64,000 bases of DNA. Origin: Candidatus Hodarchaeota archaeon. Lineage in GTDB: Archaea > Asgardarchaeota > Heimdallarchaeia > Hodarchaeales > Hodarchaeaceae. Location of the stretch: assembly GCA_016840285.1 (NCBI GenBank), contig JAEOSR010000137.1, forward strand, positions 62,001-126,000. The letters are read 5' to 3'. The notes below the pieces were generated by a model. The model was not told where the DNA came from and searched no databases. It was given only the letters and a program-made list of their open reading frames with translations. Below are positions 10,345 through 18,705 of this stretch, one piece after another. The translations under genes were made by a program, and so were the position numbers. How positions within the stretch are numbered: the stretch's first letter is position 1; each line of letters opens with the position of its first letter.

Positions 10345-11259
10345 TCAGTCGACCTTCTCACTAATGACAAGATTCGCGTTTTTAGTTTCAGTATGTTTCT
10401 TTTTTAAAAATGGCAGCAATATAAATTGGTAAACAAGATATGCAGAGCCCAAAACGAGAACAATAACAAGAAACATTGTGTTAAATTGAGCTGATCCAGA
10501 ATTAATGAACGCTTGCACCGCAACTGGATCATTTAGTATATCCTCTAGACTGCCTTCATATAAAGTTGATCCCAGCCAAGCATAAAATATACATCTAATA
10601 ATAGATCCAATAAATGTTGCAATGAAGTAAGTTCTGAATTTAATTTTCAAAAATCCAGACGCATAAGAAATAGGGTCAAATGCCATAAAAGGAAATGCCC
10701 TCGCTAAGAGAATAACTGCTGCACCATATTTTCCAATATAAAAATCGAGGACTTCAAGATTTTCTTGGCCGAGAAATCGTTCCATCATTGGCCGTCCACC
10801 AAGAACAGCAATATAATATGTTAACACACCTGCAATCATTGAACCAATAATTCCTAAGATCGAGCCCAAGACTAAACCCCAAAGAAGTCCACTGGTTAAG
10901 AGAACTAGTTCCGATGGAATTGGTACTAATACTCCTTGAACACCCATGAATACGAGGAAGAATAACCAACCCCAAGCTTCCAAACTGATAATGGGTATAA
11001 GAAACCAATGTACAACTTTATCAAATAACCAAGTGTCATCTTGATATTGAAGAATCAGAATACCAATGCTAATAATGAAGATAATTATGAAAAACACGAT
11101 CCAAACCCATGTGGATTTCGTATGACCACTAAAAGTTCTCTTAGTTGCTTCTAATAACCAGCTAATCGCTTTATCAACCACATTCCCCGACTCTATTTTT
11201 TCTCCTTTCGATTCATTTGAGTCGTTGTGATTCATGTCACAAACAATTCCTATAAGCAT
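10345..11259 (-). CDS. DedA/VTT-family membrane protein
   Basis: Multi-pass membrane protein of the DedA/SNARE-associated (VTT) family, whose eukaryotic relatives TMEM41B and VMP1 scramble lipids. A hydrophilic N-terminal tail is followed by about five or six hydrophobic segments. Family hallmarks are PIPSELVLLTSGLLWG, a glycine-rich re-entrant segment (GSMIAGVLTYYIAVLGGRP) and RAFPFMAFDPISYASGF. The open frame starts at ATG 11259; an internal ATG at 11235, preceded by AGGAA, would give MNHNDSNESK and may be the real start. The substrate in this organism is unknown. Confidence 0.85.
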   Translation of the reverse strand: MLIGIVCDMNHNDSNESKGEKIESGNVVDKAISWLLEATKRTFSGHTKSTWVWIVFFIIIFIISIGILILQYQDDTWLFDKVVHWFLIPIISLEAWGWLFFLVFMGVQGVLVPIPSELVLLTSGLLWGLVLGSILGIIGSMIAGVLTYYIAVLGGRPMMERFLGQENLEVLDFYIGKYGAAVILLARAFPFMAFDPISYASGFLKIKFRTYFIATFIGSIIRCIFYAWLGSTLYEGSLEDILNDPVAVQAFINSGSAQFNTMFLVIVLVLGSAYLVYQFILLPFLKKKHTETKNANLVISEKVD

Positions 11260-11320
11260 TAAAAATGAGTTGGTTTGGTTCTGGAGCTTTAGGAAAGAAC
11301 CAGATTAAAATACTTTACTA

Positions 11321-11701
11321 TCAAGTTATTAAAACTGCGTCAACAGTTCCATTCTGGCCTGGGCGACTAGTCACCCGTGCATTTCCTTTTTTTGTGCGGA
11401 TTATCGCTCCTTTTGTAATAATCTTTCTCCGAGCAAAATCACGATTGGCTTGATTCTCAAGTACATCTTCAATTTCTACTTTTTCTGTAGTTCTTTTTGT
11501 TAAAGAGGATATATTTGCATGAAGACAGCTTTGAAGTCTGATTTTGCGGTTCCCACCCCGAGTACGCACTATTTTTTTGCGTGTTTCACCTAATATCGTT
11601 TGGGCTGCGGGTCGTGCTAAATCACGTTTTTTCTTTTTAATTGCAACATGGTAGCGCCCACCACTAGGTTTCCTTACGGATCTTTTCTGTGACCTTGCCA
11701 A
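11321..11701 (-). CDS. rps8e: Ribosomal protein S8e (eS8)
   Basis: Small-subunit ribosomal protein shared by archaea and eukaryotes. The N-terminus ([15 protein letters not shown]) and central [12 protein letters not shown] match the family, and the C-terminal [20 protein letters not shown] completes the beta-barrel. The 126-residue length and strongly basic charge are typical. Starts at ATG 11701. It lies on the same strand as gar1 about 100 bases upstream, so both may belong to one translation-related transcription unit. Confidence 0.96.
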   Translation of the reverse strand: MARSQKRSVRKPSGGRYHVAIKKKKRDLARPAAQTILGETRKKIVRTRGGNRKIRLQSCLHANISSLTKRTTEKVEIEDVLENQANRDFARRKIITKGAIIRTKKGNARVTSRPGQNGTVDAVLIT

Positions 11702-11800
11702 TGAATGATTCTCCTTTGATGGTGTCTCAATAGGGGTGATAAACTGTCAGTTTTATGGATCTTCTACTTATGTAAGGTTAATTGAGTATAATTTTAAATA

Positions 11801-12115
11801 TCAGCTTCTTTTACTCTTTGGTCTCCTAGCTTTCTTCTTTTCCTTCCCTTTCTTCCTCTGAGACCTTTCTTCTGTAAAAACACTTTCTTCAAGCTGAACC
11901 ATGTTGAACAAGTTTTGGGAGGCTGAAATAACAATCCATGGTTTCCGAGTTGATCCAATAACCTCGATAACCTCTCCGATTTTTTTAAATTTGTTGTTTC
12001 TTTTCACTTTTGCAAAAGATCTGATTTTTGGAAGTTTCTCACCTTCTAATTGAACAAGAATCTTCCCTTGAATCTTGATTGCACATTTTCCGATTTTAAT
12101 AGGTGCTTGCGACAA
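11801..12115 (-). CDS. gar1: H/ACA RNP protein Gar1
   Basis: Component of the H/ACA guide RNP that isomerises uridine to pseudouridine in rRNA; Gar1 binds Cbf5 and controls product release. The beta-barrel core is visible as KKIGEVIEVIGSTRKPWIVI, corresponding to the V-G-x-V/I...G-x-V...P pattern of the family. The C-terminus is a lysine/arginine-rich tail (KGKEKKKARRPKSKRS) reminiscent of the basic tails of eukaryotic Gar1. Its partner Cbf5 is partly present at the right edge of the window. Confidence 0.85.
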   Translation of the reverse strand: MSQAPIKIGKCAIKIQGKILVQLEGEKLPKIRSFAKVKRNNKFKKIGEVIEVIGSTRKPWIVISASQNLFNMVQLEESVFTEERSQRKKGKEKKKARRPKSKRS

Positions 12116-12265
12116 AAATAAACCCAGAACCCATAATTTCTAATTTCATTAATTGATTTTTTATTGATTAAATAAACTCCAAATCTGATTGATAGATTAT
12201 TATGTCCAGATTAGATTAATGGTGTATTGTTATAACATCTTATAGAAAGTAGGAGTCTGAGAAAT

Positions 12266-13489
12266 ATGACTGTTTATGATGTTCTTATTATTGGTGGAGG
12301 CCCTACAGGATTATCAGCAGCAATTACAACAGCTAAAAAGGATCTAACAACTCTTATAATCGAAGAACATCCCATAATAGGTCACCCACTTGCTTGTGGA
12401 GAGGGTATTTCAGCTAACAAACTTTTTTCACTGGAAAACATGCCAAAAATAGAAAAACAACTTGATGATCAAATCTTACGTCTCCAACGGCCTGAATCTT
12501 TTATTGAAAGGGTGATAAATGACCAACGATTCTTCTTTGGGAAGCATGGAGTCGCTACGGCTAAAATCCAAACTGTAACTATAAATCGTCCTCTTTTTGA
12601 TCAGCTAATGGCAAAACAAGCTCAACAATTGGGAGTAGAATTACTTTTAGGAACTCAGGTTATCTCTATCAACCGAAAAAAGGGGGGGCTGCTAGTAAAT
12701 ACAACGAACGGAAGTCACGAGGCGAATATTGTTATTGGGTGTGATGGTCCCTCTGCTCACAGTGTTCGAATGATGGGATTACAGCCTCCTACTGATTATG
12801 TACAAGGCGTTGAATATAAGATTCATGGAATATTTACTGACGCTCTAGATTTCTATTTTGATTTTCAACAGTTTAAAGACATGCATTATGGATGGGTTTT
12901 CCCAAAGAAAAATCATACTAATATTGGAGTTGTTGTTAAACCAGCATCCAAACCAATGGATGTATTGAATCAATTTATTAAACACTTAAGCTTCAAGAAT
13001 TACAATGAGAAGGATATTGTTGGAAAAATAGCTGGAATTATTCCAGCTAGTGGTCCTATACTAAAGAATTATTGTGACCATTATTTGGCTGCAGGGGACG
13101 CGGCTGGACTTACAAACACAATTTTTTATGGAGGAATTGCAATAGGAATACATTCAGGTATGCTTGCTGGTCAAACTGCAATCGAAGCTCATGAAATAGA
13201 ACAGTTTGATGATCAAAAAATGAGTGAATTTCAGAAGAAGCTTCAGGCATTTCCTTATATGGATCCTATTATTCAACATGCCCATGAAATATTGTACAAC
13301 AAATTTTCAGCTGAAGATATCGAAACATTTGGCTCTTGGGTTGATGGTTGGGATATCACAACTCTAAATACCTTTCAAAAGTTTCGATTGTTCTTAAAAG
13401 CTTTATTAAGTCCCTCCATGTTGAAAAAATTTGGTGATGCCCGAATAATCGCTCATGGATTTAGCAAAAGTAGAGATTGGGGCTTTTAA
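12266..13489 (+). CDS. Geranylgeranyl reductase family FAD protein
   Basis: FAD-dependent reductase that saturates the isoprenoid chains of archaeal ether lipids (digeranylgeranylglycerophospholipid reductase type). Starts at ATG 12266 behind AGGAG. An N-terminal Rossmann dinucleotide fold (DVLIIGGGPTGLSAA) is followed by the family signature HPLACGEGIS and a second flavin motif, LAAGDAAGLTNTIFYGGI. Length 407 matches the family. Downstream, on the same strand, lie a tiny membrane protein and a membrane polyferredoxin that could supply electrons; this link is inference. Confidence 0.9.
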   Translation: MTVYDVLIIGGGPTGLSAAITTAKKDLTTLIIEEHPIIGHPLACGEGISANKLFSLENMPKIEKQLDDQILRLQRPESFIERVINDQRFFFGKHGVATAKIQTVTINRPLFDQLMAKQAQQLGVELLLGTQVISINRKKGGLLVNTTNGSHEANIVIGCDGPSAHSVRMMGLQPPTDYVQGVEYKIHGIFTDALDFYFDFQQFKDMHYGWVFPKKNHTNIGVVVKPASKPMDVLNQFIKHLSFKNYNEKDIVGKIAGIIPASGPILKNYCDHYLAAGDAAGLTNTIFYGGIAIGIHSGMLAGQTAIEAHEIEQFDDQKMSEFQKKLQAFPYMDPIIQHAHEILYNKFSAEDIETFGSWVDGWDITTLNTFQKFRLFLKALLSPSMLKKFGDARIIAHGFSKSRDWGF

Positions 13490-13630
13490 GAAAATTTGTA
13501 GTGGAAAATTTTTTTTATTTTTCTTCTCTCACTTTTTGCTGAAGATTTAAGAAGAGAACATAAGTGCACAGTTTTACGTCAGACCTTACTTCTGCTTCCT
13601 ATTGGCTATAAATACAAAGGAAATATAGTT

Positions 13631-13777
13631 ATGAAAAGCAATGCTAAAGCTTTAATAGCTTTAAGTGTCGGTATAATCTTATTAACCATTGCCATTTCAA
13701 CCAACCAATTCGAATTAATTCAAGAAATAATCAAAGAAATAACAGAAAGCGCGAAAGCTGGAATTCCGTTACCCTAG
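13631..13777 (+). CDS. 48-residue single-span membrane peptide
   Basis: Short frame starting ATG 13631 behind AGGAAATATAG and ending TAG 13777, nine bases before the polyferredoxin start. The product begins MKSNAKALIALSVGIILLTI, one hydrophobic segment that could be a signal anchor, then an acidic amphipathic helix and the ending GIPLP. I do not recognise a family. The good Shine-Dalgarno and tight coupling to the downstream redox gene argue that it is translated, perhaps as a small subunit of that membrane complex. Confidence 0.55.
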   Translation: MKSNAKALIALSVGIILLTIAISTNQFELIQEIIKEITESAKAGIPLP

Positions 13778-13786
13778 GTGATTTAA

Positions 13787-14698
13787 ATGGCATGGCACAA
13801 GAAAAAGAAGACAAATTTAACAAAACTCCGCATATTACGTACTTTTGTCCAATTAGTGATGTTTTTATTGATGAACCTTACTTTTTTCCTTTTTGGGGCA
13901 ACTTGGTTGGTTTTACCAATAAATATGCCGCGATCGATATTTTCAAGTTCTGAAGGTGCTTTCTTTCTCTTACAGCGTATGTTGACGATGGCTATTGTAC
14001 CTTTAATCCCCCTTGCTGCCTTTCTTATTATAGGATCCATCTTTGGGAGACTTTTTTGTGCTTGGGCCTGTCCATTTGGTTTGTTCCAAGACCTTTTAGG
14101 GTACCTAACATCATGGGTCAGAAAATACGAACCTACACAGGATACAAACCTTAATCTTAGACAAATAGGTGAATTTATTACTGGAGCAACAATTCTACTT
14201 TCGACATTTATAGGATTCAATGTTGCCTTAGGTGAAAGGGCAAACATTGAAGCATCTTTTGATGTGTTTGTTGAGCAACCATGGGCGGTCTTAAGTCCTT
14301 CAGTTTTCTTATTCACAGCCATTCCATTATTATTTTGGTGGGGAGGAATTGAAAATTTCATCATTTGGGAAAAATTTGTAGTAATTAACGTGATTTTTTG
14401 GCTACGTCTATTCGTTTTCATCTTTGCATTTATTCTTGTTATTTATGTCCCACGTGGATGGTGCCGTTGGTTTTGTCCTGTGGGGATCATTATGGGTCAT
14501 CTTGGAAAAAACTCATTGCTAGGAATTGGACGAAATATATCGAAATGTAACCACTGTGGTGTTTGTGAGGATGTCTGTCCAATGGGTGTAAGAATCCTTT
14601 CGGATCCTCCAGAAAAAGTGAGAAATCCCCTGTGCACTAATTGTTTGGATTGTATTGCAGCCTGCCCAGAAGATGCTATGGAAATTAAATTCTTATAA
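13787..14698 (+). CDS. Membrane polyferredoxin of the NapH-like 4Fe-4S family
   Basis: Integral membrane iron-sulphur protein with about five hydrophobic segments. Two membrane-proximal cysteine motifs (CAWACPFG near residue 90 and CRWFCPVG near 225) characterise the NapH/CcoG-like 4Fe-4S_5 domain. The C-terminus has two ferredoxin clusters, CNHCGVCEDVCPMG and CTNCLDCIAACPEDA. Such proteins pass electrons between the quinone or ferredoxin pool and a partner enzyme. ATG 13787 follows an AGGTG site. No nitrate reductase or other obvious partner is adjacent; the nearest redox gene is the geranylgeranyl reductase upstream. Confidence 0.85.
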   Translation: MAWHKKKKTNLTKLRILRTFVQLVMFLLMNLTFFLFGATWLVLPINMPRSIFSSSEGAFFLLQRMLTMAIVPLIPLAAFLIIGSIFGRLFCAWACPFGLFQDLLGYLTSWVRKYEPTQDTNLNLRQIGEFITGATILLSTFIGFNVALGERANIEASFDVFVEQPWAVLSPSVFLFTAIPLLFWWGGIENFIIWEKFVVINVIFWLRLFVFIFAFILVIYVPRGWCRWFCPVGIIMGHLGKNSLLGIGRNISKCNHCGVCEDVCPMGVRILSDPPEKVRNPLCTNCLDCIAACPEDAMEIKFL

Positions 14699-14770
14699 AG
14701 TTTCTAAGAATTAAAAGAGAAAAGAACCAGAGAAGGCTCAGTTCGGGTCTTGAAAAGAAATGTAAAAGGG

Positions 14771-14989
14771 TCAACCCCATCTCAATCTTTCAATCTCACG
14801 ATCCTTTTTCAGTTGTTTTTTGATATTTCGGTAATGATCAGCACAGAGATGTATTTTTGTTACTTTATCTCGAACACCAAGAGTTAACCCTGCTTGTTTT
14901 ATTGCGGCTCCTGATTTCTCCCTTGAAACGGTCTTCTTAGATAAGCTTGAGCAGTCTTCGACATCACAACGCTTTTTTTTGGTAGACAT
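14771..14989 (-). CDS. Small conserved archaeal zinc-binding-like protein
   Basis: A 72-residue basic protein with CDVEDCSS near the N-terminus and LCADHYRNIKKQLKKDREIE near the C-terminus. The C-x4-C and C-x2-H arrangement suggests one zinc site. I recall similar unnamed archaeal proteins but assign no function. I chose ATG 14989 because GAAGGGGATTTC sits directly upstream as a Shine-Dalgarno; the frame itself stays open to 15055, where the extra residues look non-conserved. It converges on the polyferredoxin gene. Confidence 0.7.
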   Translation of the reverse strand: MSTKKKRCDVEDCSSLSKKTVSREKSGAAIKQAGLTLGVRDKVTKIHLCADHYRNIKKQLKKDREIERLRWG

Positions 14990-15125
14990 GAAATCCCCTT
15001 CAATAACAATAACTCTATTTTGAGGGTTATTAACTGTTGTTTTATAAATAGACAACCATCCTAAAAAAACGCTACGATCGTTTTTTTCAACCGAACACGT
15101 TTTTTAATGTACTGTTTGCAGCTAA

Positions 15126-15602
15126 AACAAAGCGAGTTTAATTTTATACCACAGCGTGATAGTTACCGAGGATTTACATGTCAAAGGATTAATGCAAAAT
15201 AAACAACTTAGTAAATATTGGGCCAATCTGTCACATGGTATGTTTCAGCGTTTACTCACTTATAAGGCTTCTTTCTATGGTTCCACGGTGATTGCGATCG
15301 ATCGCTGGTTTCCTTCCTCTAAATTATGCTCTAATTGCCTTTATTATCGTCGTGATCTGACGTTAGTTGATCGGGTCTTTCATTGCCCGTTATGTGGGTT
15401 GGTCTTAGATCGCGATCAGAATGCTGCGTTCAATGTAGCCAATTATTATGCTATCTATCAGTTCCTCCTATTTCCAGTCGCCGAGAGTTCTGCGGAGACC
15501 TTAAACGCCTGTGGAGAGGTGGTAAGACCTGTGTTTCATCAGGCACGCGTCGCTGAATCAGGAAGAACAGCTCCAAAGCCAGTTTGGAATCATTGTTCCT
15601 AG
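15126..15602 (+). pseudogene. tnpB: 5'-truncated TnpB (IS200/IS605 OrfB) remnant
   Basis: C-terminal part of an RNA-guided TnpB nuclease from an IS200/IS605-type element. The readable frame runs from about 15126 and includes the RuvC-like glutamate segment IVTEDLHVKGL, the zinc finger CSNCLYYR...CPLCG and the last acidic motif LDRDQNAAFNVANYY, then the typical ending ETLNACGE. Everything upstream in the frame (about 200 residues with the first RuvC aspartate) is absent; a stop lies at 15123. No TnpA is nearby. The stretch is visibly richer in G+C than its neighbours, consistent with transfer. It must be inactive as a nuclease. Confidence 0.88.
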
Positions 15603-15624
15603 CTGTCCTCTTTGGGTCAGTCTT

Positions 15625-16395
15625 TCAGAACGGTGCTAATTCGATATGACCAGGTATGGGGTGGAATTTAAACTCAGTATTTTCGAGTTCTGCTAAAGAC
15701 ATTCCTGGGACTTTTCGAATCTGCAACATTTCCTCTGGAGCGGCTTCCTTCTCATCTAACGCCCTCTTTTCTAACCTGATAACTCCATCACAGTAATGTT
15801 CAACTGCTTGAATTATTCTCGCCTCATGAACATCACGATGCAGGGTTAGGATACTAACCACACCCATTTCTTTATCAGTAGCAATTTTATGCTGTAAAAA
15901 AGCCATGGGTACTTTTAACGAATCAGAAACCAACAAAATTGTCGTTAAAGAATCAAGAACACCCCGAATTGGTTGTGAACGTACGTGTAATAATGAGCGG
16001 CGGATCTGATCTGTAACAAGACGTGGTTGAGTAATATCTCGGATGACATTTTCTCCTGCTGCGCCAGGTCTTCCTTCAGCATATCCAAAAGGATTGGTAA
16101 ATGCATCCAAAAAAACCAATCGTTTGGTTTCAAAAGTAACTTCTGAGATACTATAAGGAACAAAAAGAGGAGAATAATGAGAGAAGAGATGTTCTGTTGA
16201 TAAAATATAACCATATTCTCCAGTTCTCAAACCCTCAGATAGAAATTGAACCAAGATATGTTCAGTGTTGATACCCACTTCATCTTCGACTAATATGACA
16301 GATCCACGAGGCACTCCACCACCTAAAGCGTCATCAAGCAAAGGAATGCCAAATTTTGCCCGATCTTCCATTTTTGATTTCTCCTTGATAGACAC
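15625..16395 (-). CDS. KaiC-like RecA-superfamily protein with degenerate Walker A
   Basis: RecA/KaiC-fold protein of 256 residues. The opening FGIPLLDDALGGGVPRGSVIL is the standard KaiC entry, but the P-loop position reads VEDEVGINTEHI instead of GxxGxGKT, so the catalytic lysine and following Ser/Thr are missing. The rest keeps the fold: RGVLDSLTTILLV at the Walker B strand, and a C-terminal IRLEKR element. It is probably a non-hydrolysing, perhaps regulatory, member. The start is ATG 16395, or ATG 16371 eight codons later. It converges on the TnpB remnant, whose 3' end abuts its stop. Confidence 0.8.
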   Translation of the reverse strand: MSIKEKSKMEDRAKFGIPLLDDALGGGVPRGSVILVEDEVGINTEHILVQFLSEGLRTGEYGYILSTEHLFSHYSPLFVPYSISEVTFETKRLVFLDAFTNPFGYAEGRPGAAGENVIRDITQPRLVTDQIRRSLLHVRSQPIRGVLDSLTTILLVSDSLKVPMAFLQHKIATDKEMGVVSILTLHRDVHEARIIQAVEHYCDGVIRLEKRALDEKEAAPEEMLQIRKVPGMSLAELENTEFKFHPIPGHIELAPF

Positions 16396-16609
16396 AAAAT
16401 CTGAAAACGTTGAGTTTTTTTCATTAGACTGTTATTTATATTCTTTTGAGATTAATTGTTTAAATGTTGTAGGGAAATACAAACTCTGATGTTCCGAATT
16501 TTAATTGTTAGAAACACATCAAACCTAAACTTAAAAGATTGCCTGTTCTGCATTCTAAATCAAGTATATCAAATTGAAAAAAAGAGTTAGAAAATATCTT
16601 AAATGATAG

Positions 16610-17437
16610 ATGTTGGATTTGAATGGCATGAAAATCGAATTCTATGGGATAAAAACCCCACTTATTAATGTAGCAGATAGTAATATTGTAGATATAATAC
16701 TCGAAGCATTGAATTCTAATGAGGTCAAATTACAAGATAAGGACATTATTATAATAGCAAGTAAAGTCATTTCCATCATTGAAGGTTGTCAAATTCCTTT
16801 TCGTAACATTACTCACATCCGACAAGAAGCAAAACTAACTGCAGAAATAGCAGGACTCGATCCTCGATTTGTTGAAGTTGTTTTCCAAGAAGCGGATGAA
16901 GTTCTTGGCGCCGTACCAGGTGCTGTTCTTGCTTTACGAGATAACATACTCCAAGCTAATGCTGGTGTTGACCAAAGTAATTCGGGAGGAGAGGATTTTT
17001 TGATTGTGTTACCAAGAAATCCTATTAGAACTGCGGAGAGAGTACGCAAAGATATTATTGGAAGAACTGCTAAACAGATAGGAGTTATTATAGCTGATTC
17101 AAAGACACATCCTTTAAGACGAGGAACCTCTGGTTTTGCTCTTGCAATATCAGGATTCAGACCTTTATTAGATGATATTGGAACTCTAGATCTATATGGC
17201 CGCCCACTGCATATCACTACACGCGCTATCGCTGATAATCTTGTCTGTGGCGCAGAGATTCTAATGGGGGAGACAAATCAGAGAGTTCCAATAGTAATAG
17301 CACGAGGATGTGAAGAGATCACTTTTGAAGAGCCTGAAGAGATCAAAGAATACAATGACCAGATGAAAATTTCCCCACAACTTTGTATATATATAGGACC
17401 TCTTTGGCACAATCGGAAATCTAAAATGGGGCAATAA
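16610..17437 (+). CDS. cofE: Coenzyme F420-0:L-glutamate ligase
   Basis: GTP-dependent ligase adding gamma-linked glutamates to F420-0, completing the deazaflavin hydride carrier. Family segments are VKLQDKDIIIIASKVISIIEG, CofE's substrate-binding IIADSKTHPLRRGTSGFAL and the ending region ADNLVCGAEILMGETNQRVP, which is typical of CofE. Length 275 is slightly longer than average. ATG 16610 opens the frame; ATG 16628 (MKIEFYGIKT) fits the family start better. It is followed after 13 bases by a dihydropteroate synthase homologue, so the two are probably co-transcribed. Confidence 0.93.
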   Translation: MLDLNGMKIEFYGIKTPLINVADSNIVDIILEALNSNEVKLQDKDIIIIASKVISIIEGCQIPFRNITHIRQEAKLTAEIAGLDPRFVEVVFQEADEVLGAVPGAVLALRDNILQANAGVDQSNSGGEDFLIVLPRNPIRTAERVRKDIIGRTAKQIGVIIADSKTHPLRRGTSGFALAISGFRPLLDDIGTLDLYGRPLHITTRAIADNLVCGAEILMGETNQRVPIVIARGCEEITFEEPEEIKEYNDQMKISPQLCIYIGPLWHNRKSKMGQ

Positions 17438-17450
17438 AAACAAAAATATT

Positions 17451-18320
17451 ATGCAAATCATTGGCAAATTAGGATCAATTGAAGTTGGTGATAATGTTGG
17501 AACCCGTCTCATGGCTGTCATGAATCTCTCACCTACTTCGTTTTTTAAAGGGAGTATCAAAAAATCTGAAGTAGAGATTCAATCCCATTTGGAACGAGTA
17601 ATTGGTGCAGGCGCGGACTTTATAGACGTGGGGGCTATTTCCAGCGCACCAACTTTCTTATATGATAAGAGAGAGTTTATTTCAATAACTACTGAAATAG
17701 AACGTCTGTCTCCCTTCTTTAACGTTTACAAGGAAATAGGTACAGATATCCCTGTTTCAGTTGATACACAATCATCGATAACAGCAGAATATGCACTTTC
17801 TCAAGGAGCTATGATTATTAATGACATTTCAGGATTCAAATCTGACCCCAAACTCAAAGATGTTGTTTCTGAGTACTCTGCTTCAGCAATAGTCATGGCT
17901 TGTCGCCAAGTTCCTGGAGATGTATTTTTAATAAAAGAAGTATTTGACGAACTCGAAATTAGCATTCGTCTGGGTGTTGATGCAGGCATAGAAAAATCGA
18001 GGATAACAATAGACCCTGGTTTAGGTGGTTGGGTACCTCAACGACACATAGAAAATGATTACAGGTTGATCAAGCATCTAAGAATGCTTGGTGAATTGGG
18101 GCACTGTATCCTTGTTGGAATATCTCGGAAATCCTTCATTGGAAAAATATTAAACGTTCCTCCAGAGGAAAGACTATGGGGGTCATTAGCAGCAACAACA
18201 ATAGCTATATTGAATGGTACACATATTATACGAACTCACGACGTGAAACCCACAAGAGATGTTTGTTTAATCACAGATTATATGAAAAAATATATTTTTG
18301 AAGATCAAAAGAATAGTTAA
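17451..18320 (+). CDS. Dihydropteroate synthase family protein
   Basis: TIM-barrel pterin-binding enzyme of the DHPS family. Core motifs are MAVMNLSPTSFF (the equivalent of the N-terminal MGI-N-TPDSF loop), ADFIDVGAISSAP, PVSVDTQ, INDISGF, TIDPGLGGW and the phosphate-binding VGISRKSFIGK. All the pterin-site landmarks are therefore present. In archaea such proteins serve folate or modified-pterin (methanopterin-type) synthesis; which pathway applies is not visible. The tight pairing with cofE suggests a C1-carrier/F420 cofactor operon. Starts at ATG 17451. Confidence 0.88.
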   Translation: MQIIGKLGSIEVGDNVGTRLMAVMNLSPTSFFKGSIKKSEVEIQSHLERVIGAGADFIDVGAISSAPTFLYDKREFISITTEIERLSPFFNVYKEIGTDIPVSVDTQSSITAEYALSQGAMIINDISGFKSDPKLKDVVSEYSASAIVMACRQVPGDVFLIKEVFDELEISIRLGVDAGIEKSRITIDPGLGGWVPQRHIENDYRLIKHLRMLGELGHCILVGISRKSFIGKILNVPPEERLWGSLAATTIAILNGTHIIRTHDVKPTRDVCLITDYMKKYIFEDQKNS

Positions 18321-18690
18321 AGAAAATAAAATTCTGTTTTTTACCTCTTTTCTAGTCAAATTCTTCTGATTCTAATCATCATTCGACAAATTATTTCGAG
18401 AAAGTCGTAGATTTGAAAATTTATTTGATTAGCGGAGAATACTTTTTAACGAGTATTCAAAAAAATTGAAAAGAGAAAGTATTATCTGATTAAGAGACTA
18501 AACGGAATTATTTATAACAACAAAATCCTAAAATATCAATGAACATCTCGATTCACACGGTAACTTAAACCCCCTTTGTAATCACACTAATCATACTTCA
18601 AGAGTGGATTTAATAAAAGAGTATATTTCAAACCAATTTAATGAGATAATATTCTTACAAGATTTCATATGTGATTTATTTAATAATTAG
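18321..18690 (+). other. Intergenic, 370 bases, no gene recognised
   Basis: A/T-rich spacer between the DHPS homologue and the proline-rich gene. It presumably carries the promoter of the latter; several TATA-like stretches occur in the last 100 bases. No RNA gene, repeat or convincing small frame is seen. Confidence 0.5.
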
Positions 18691-18705
18691 GTGCTTTCAG
18701 TGTCC

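Noticed and set aside
13783..14421. 212-codon reverse frame opposite the polyferredoxin
   Set aside because: The forward strand encodes clear 4Fe-4S motifs; the reverse product is basic and featureless.
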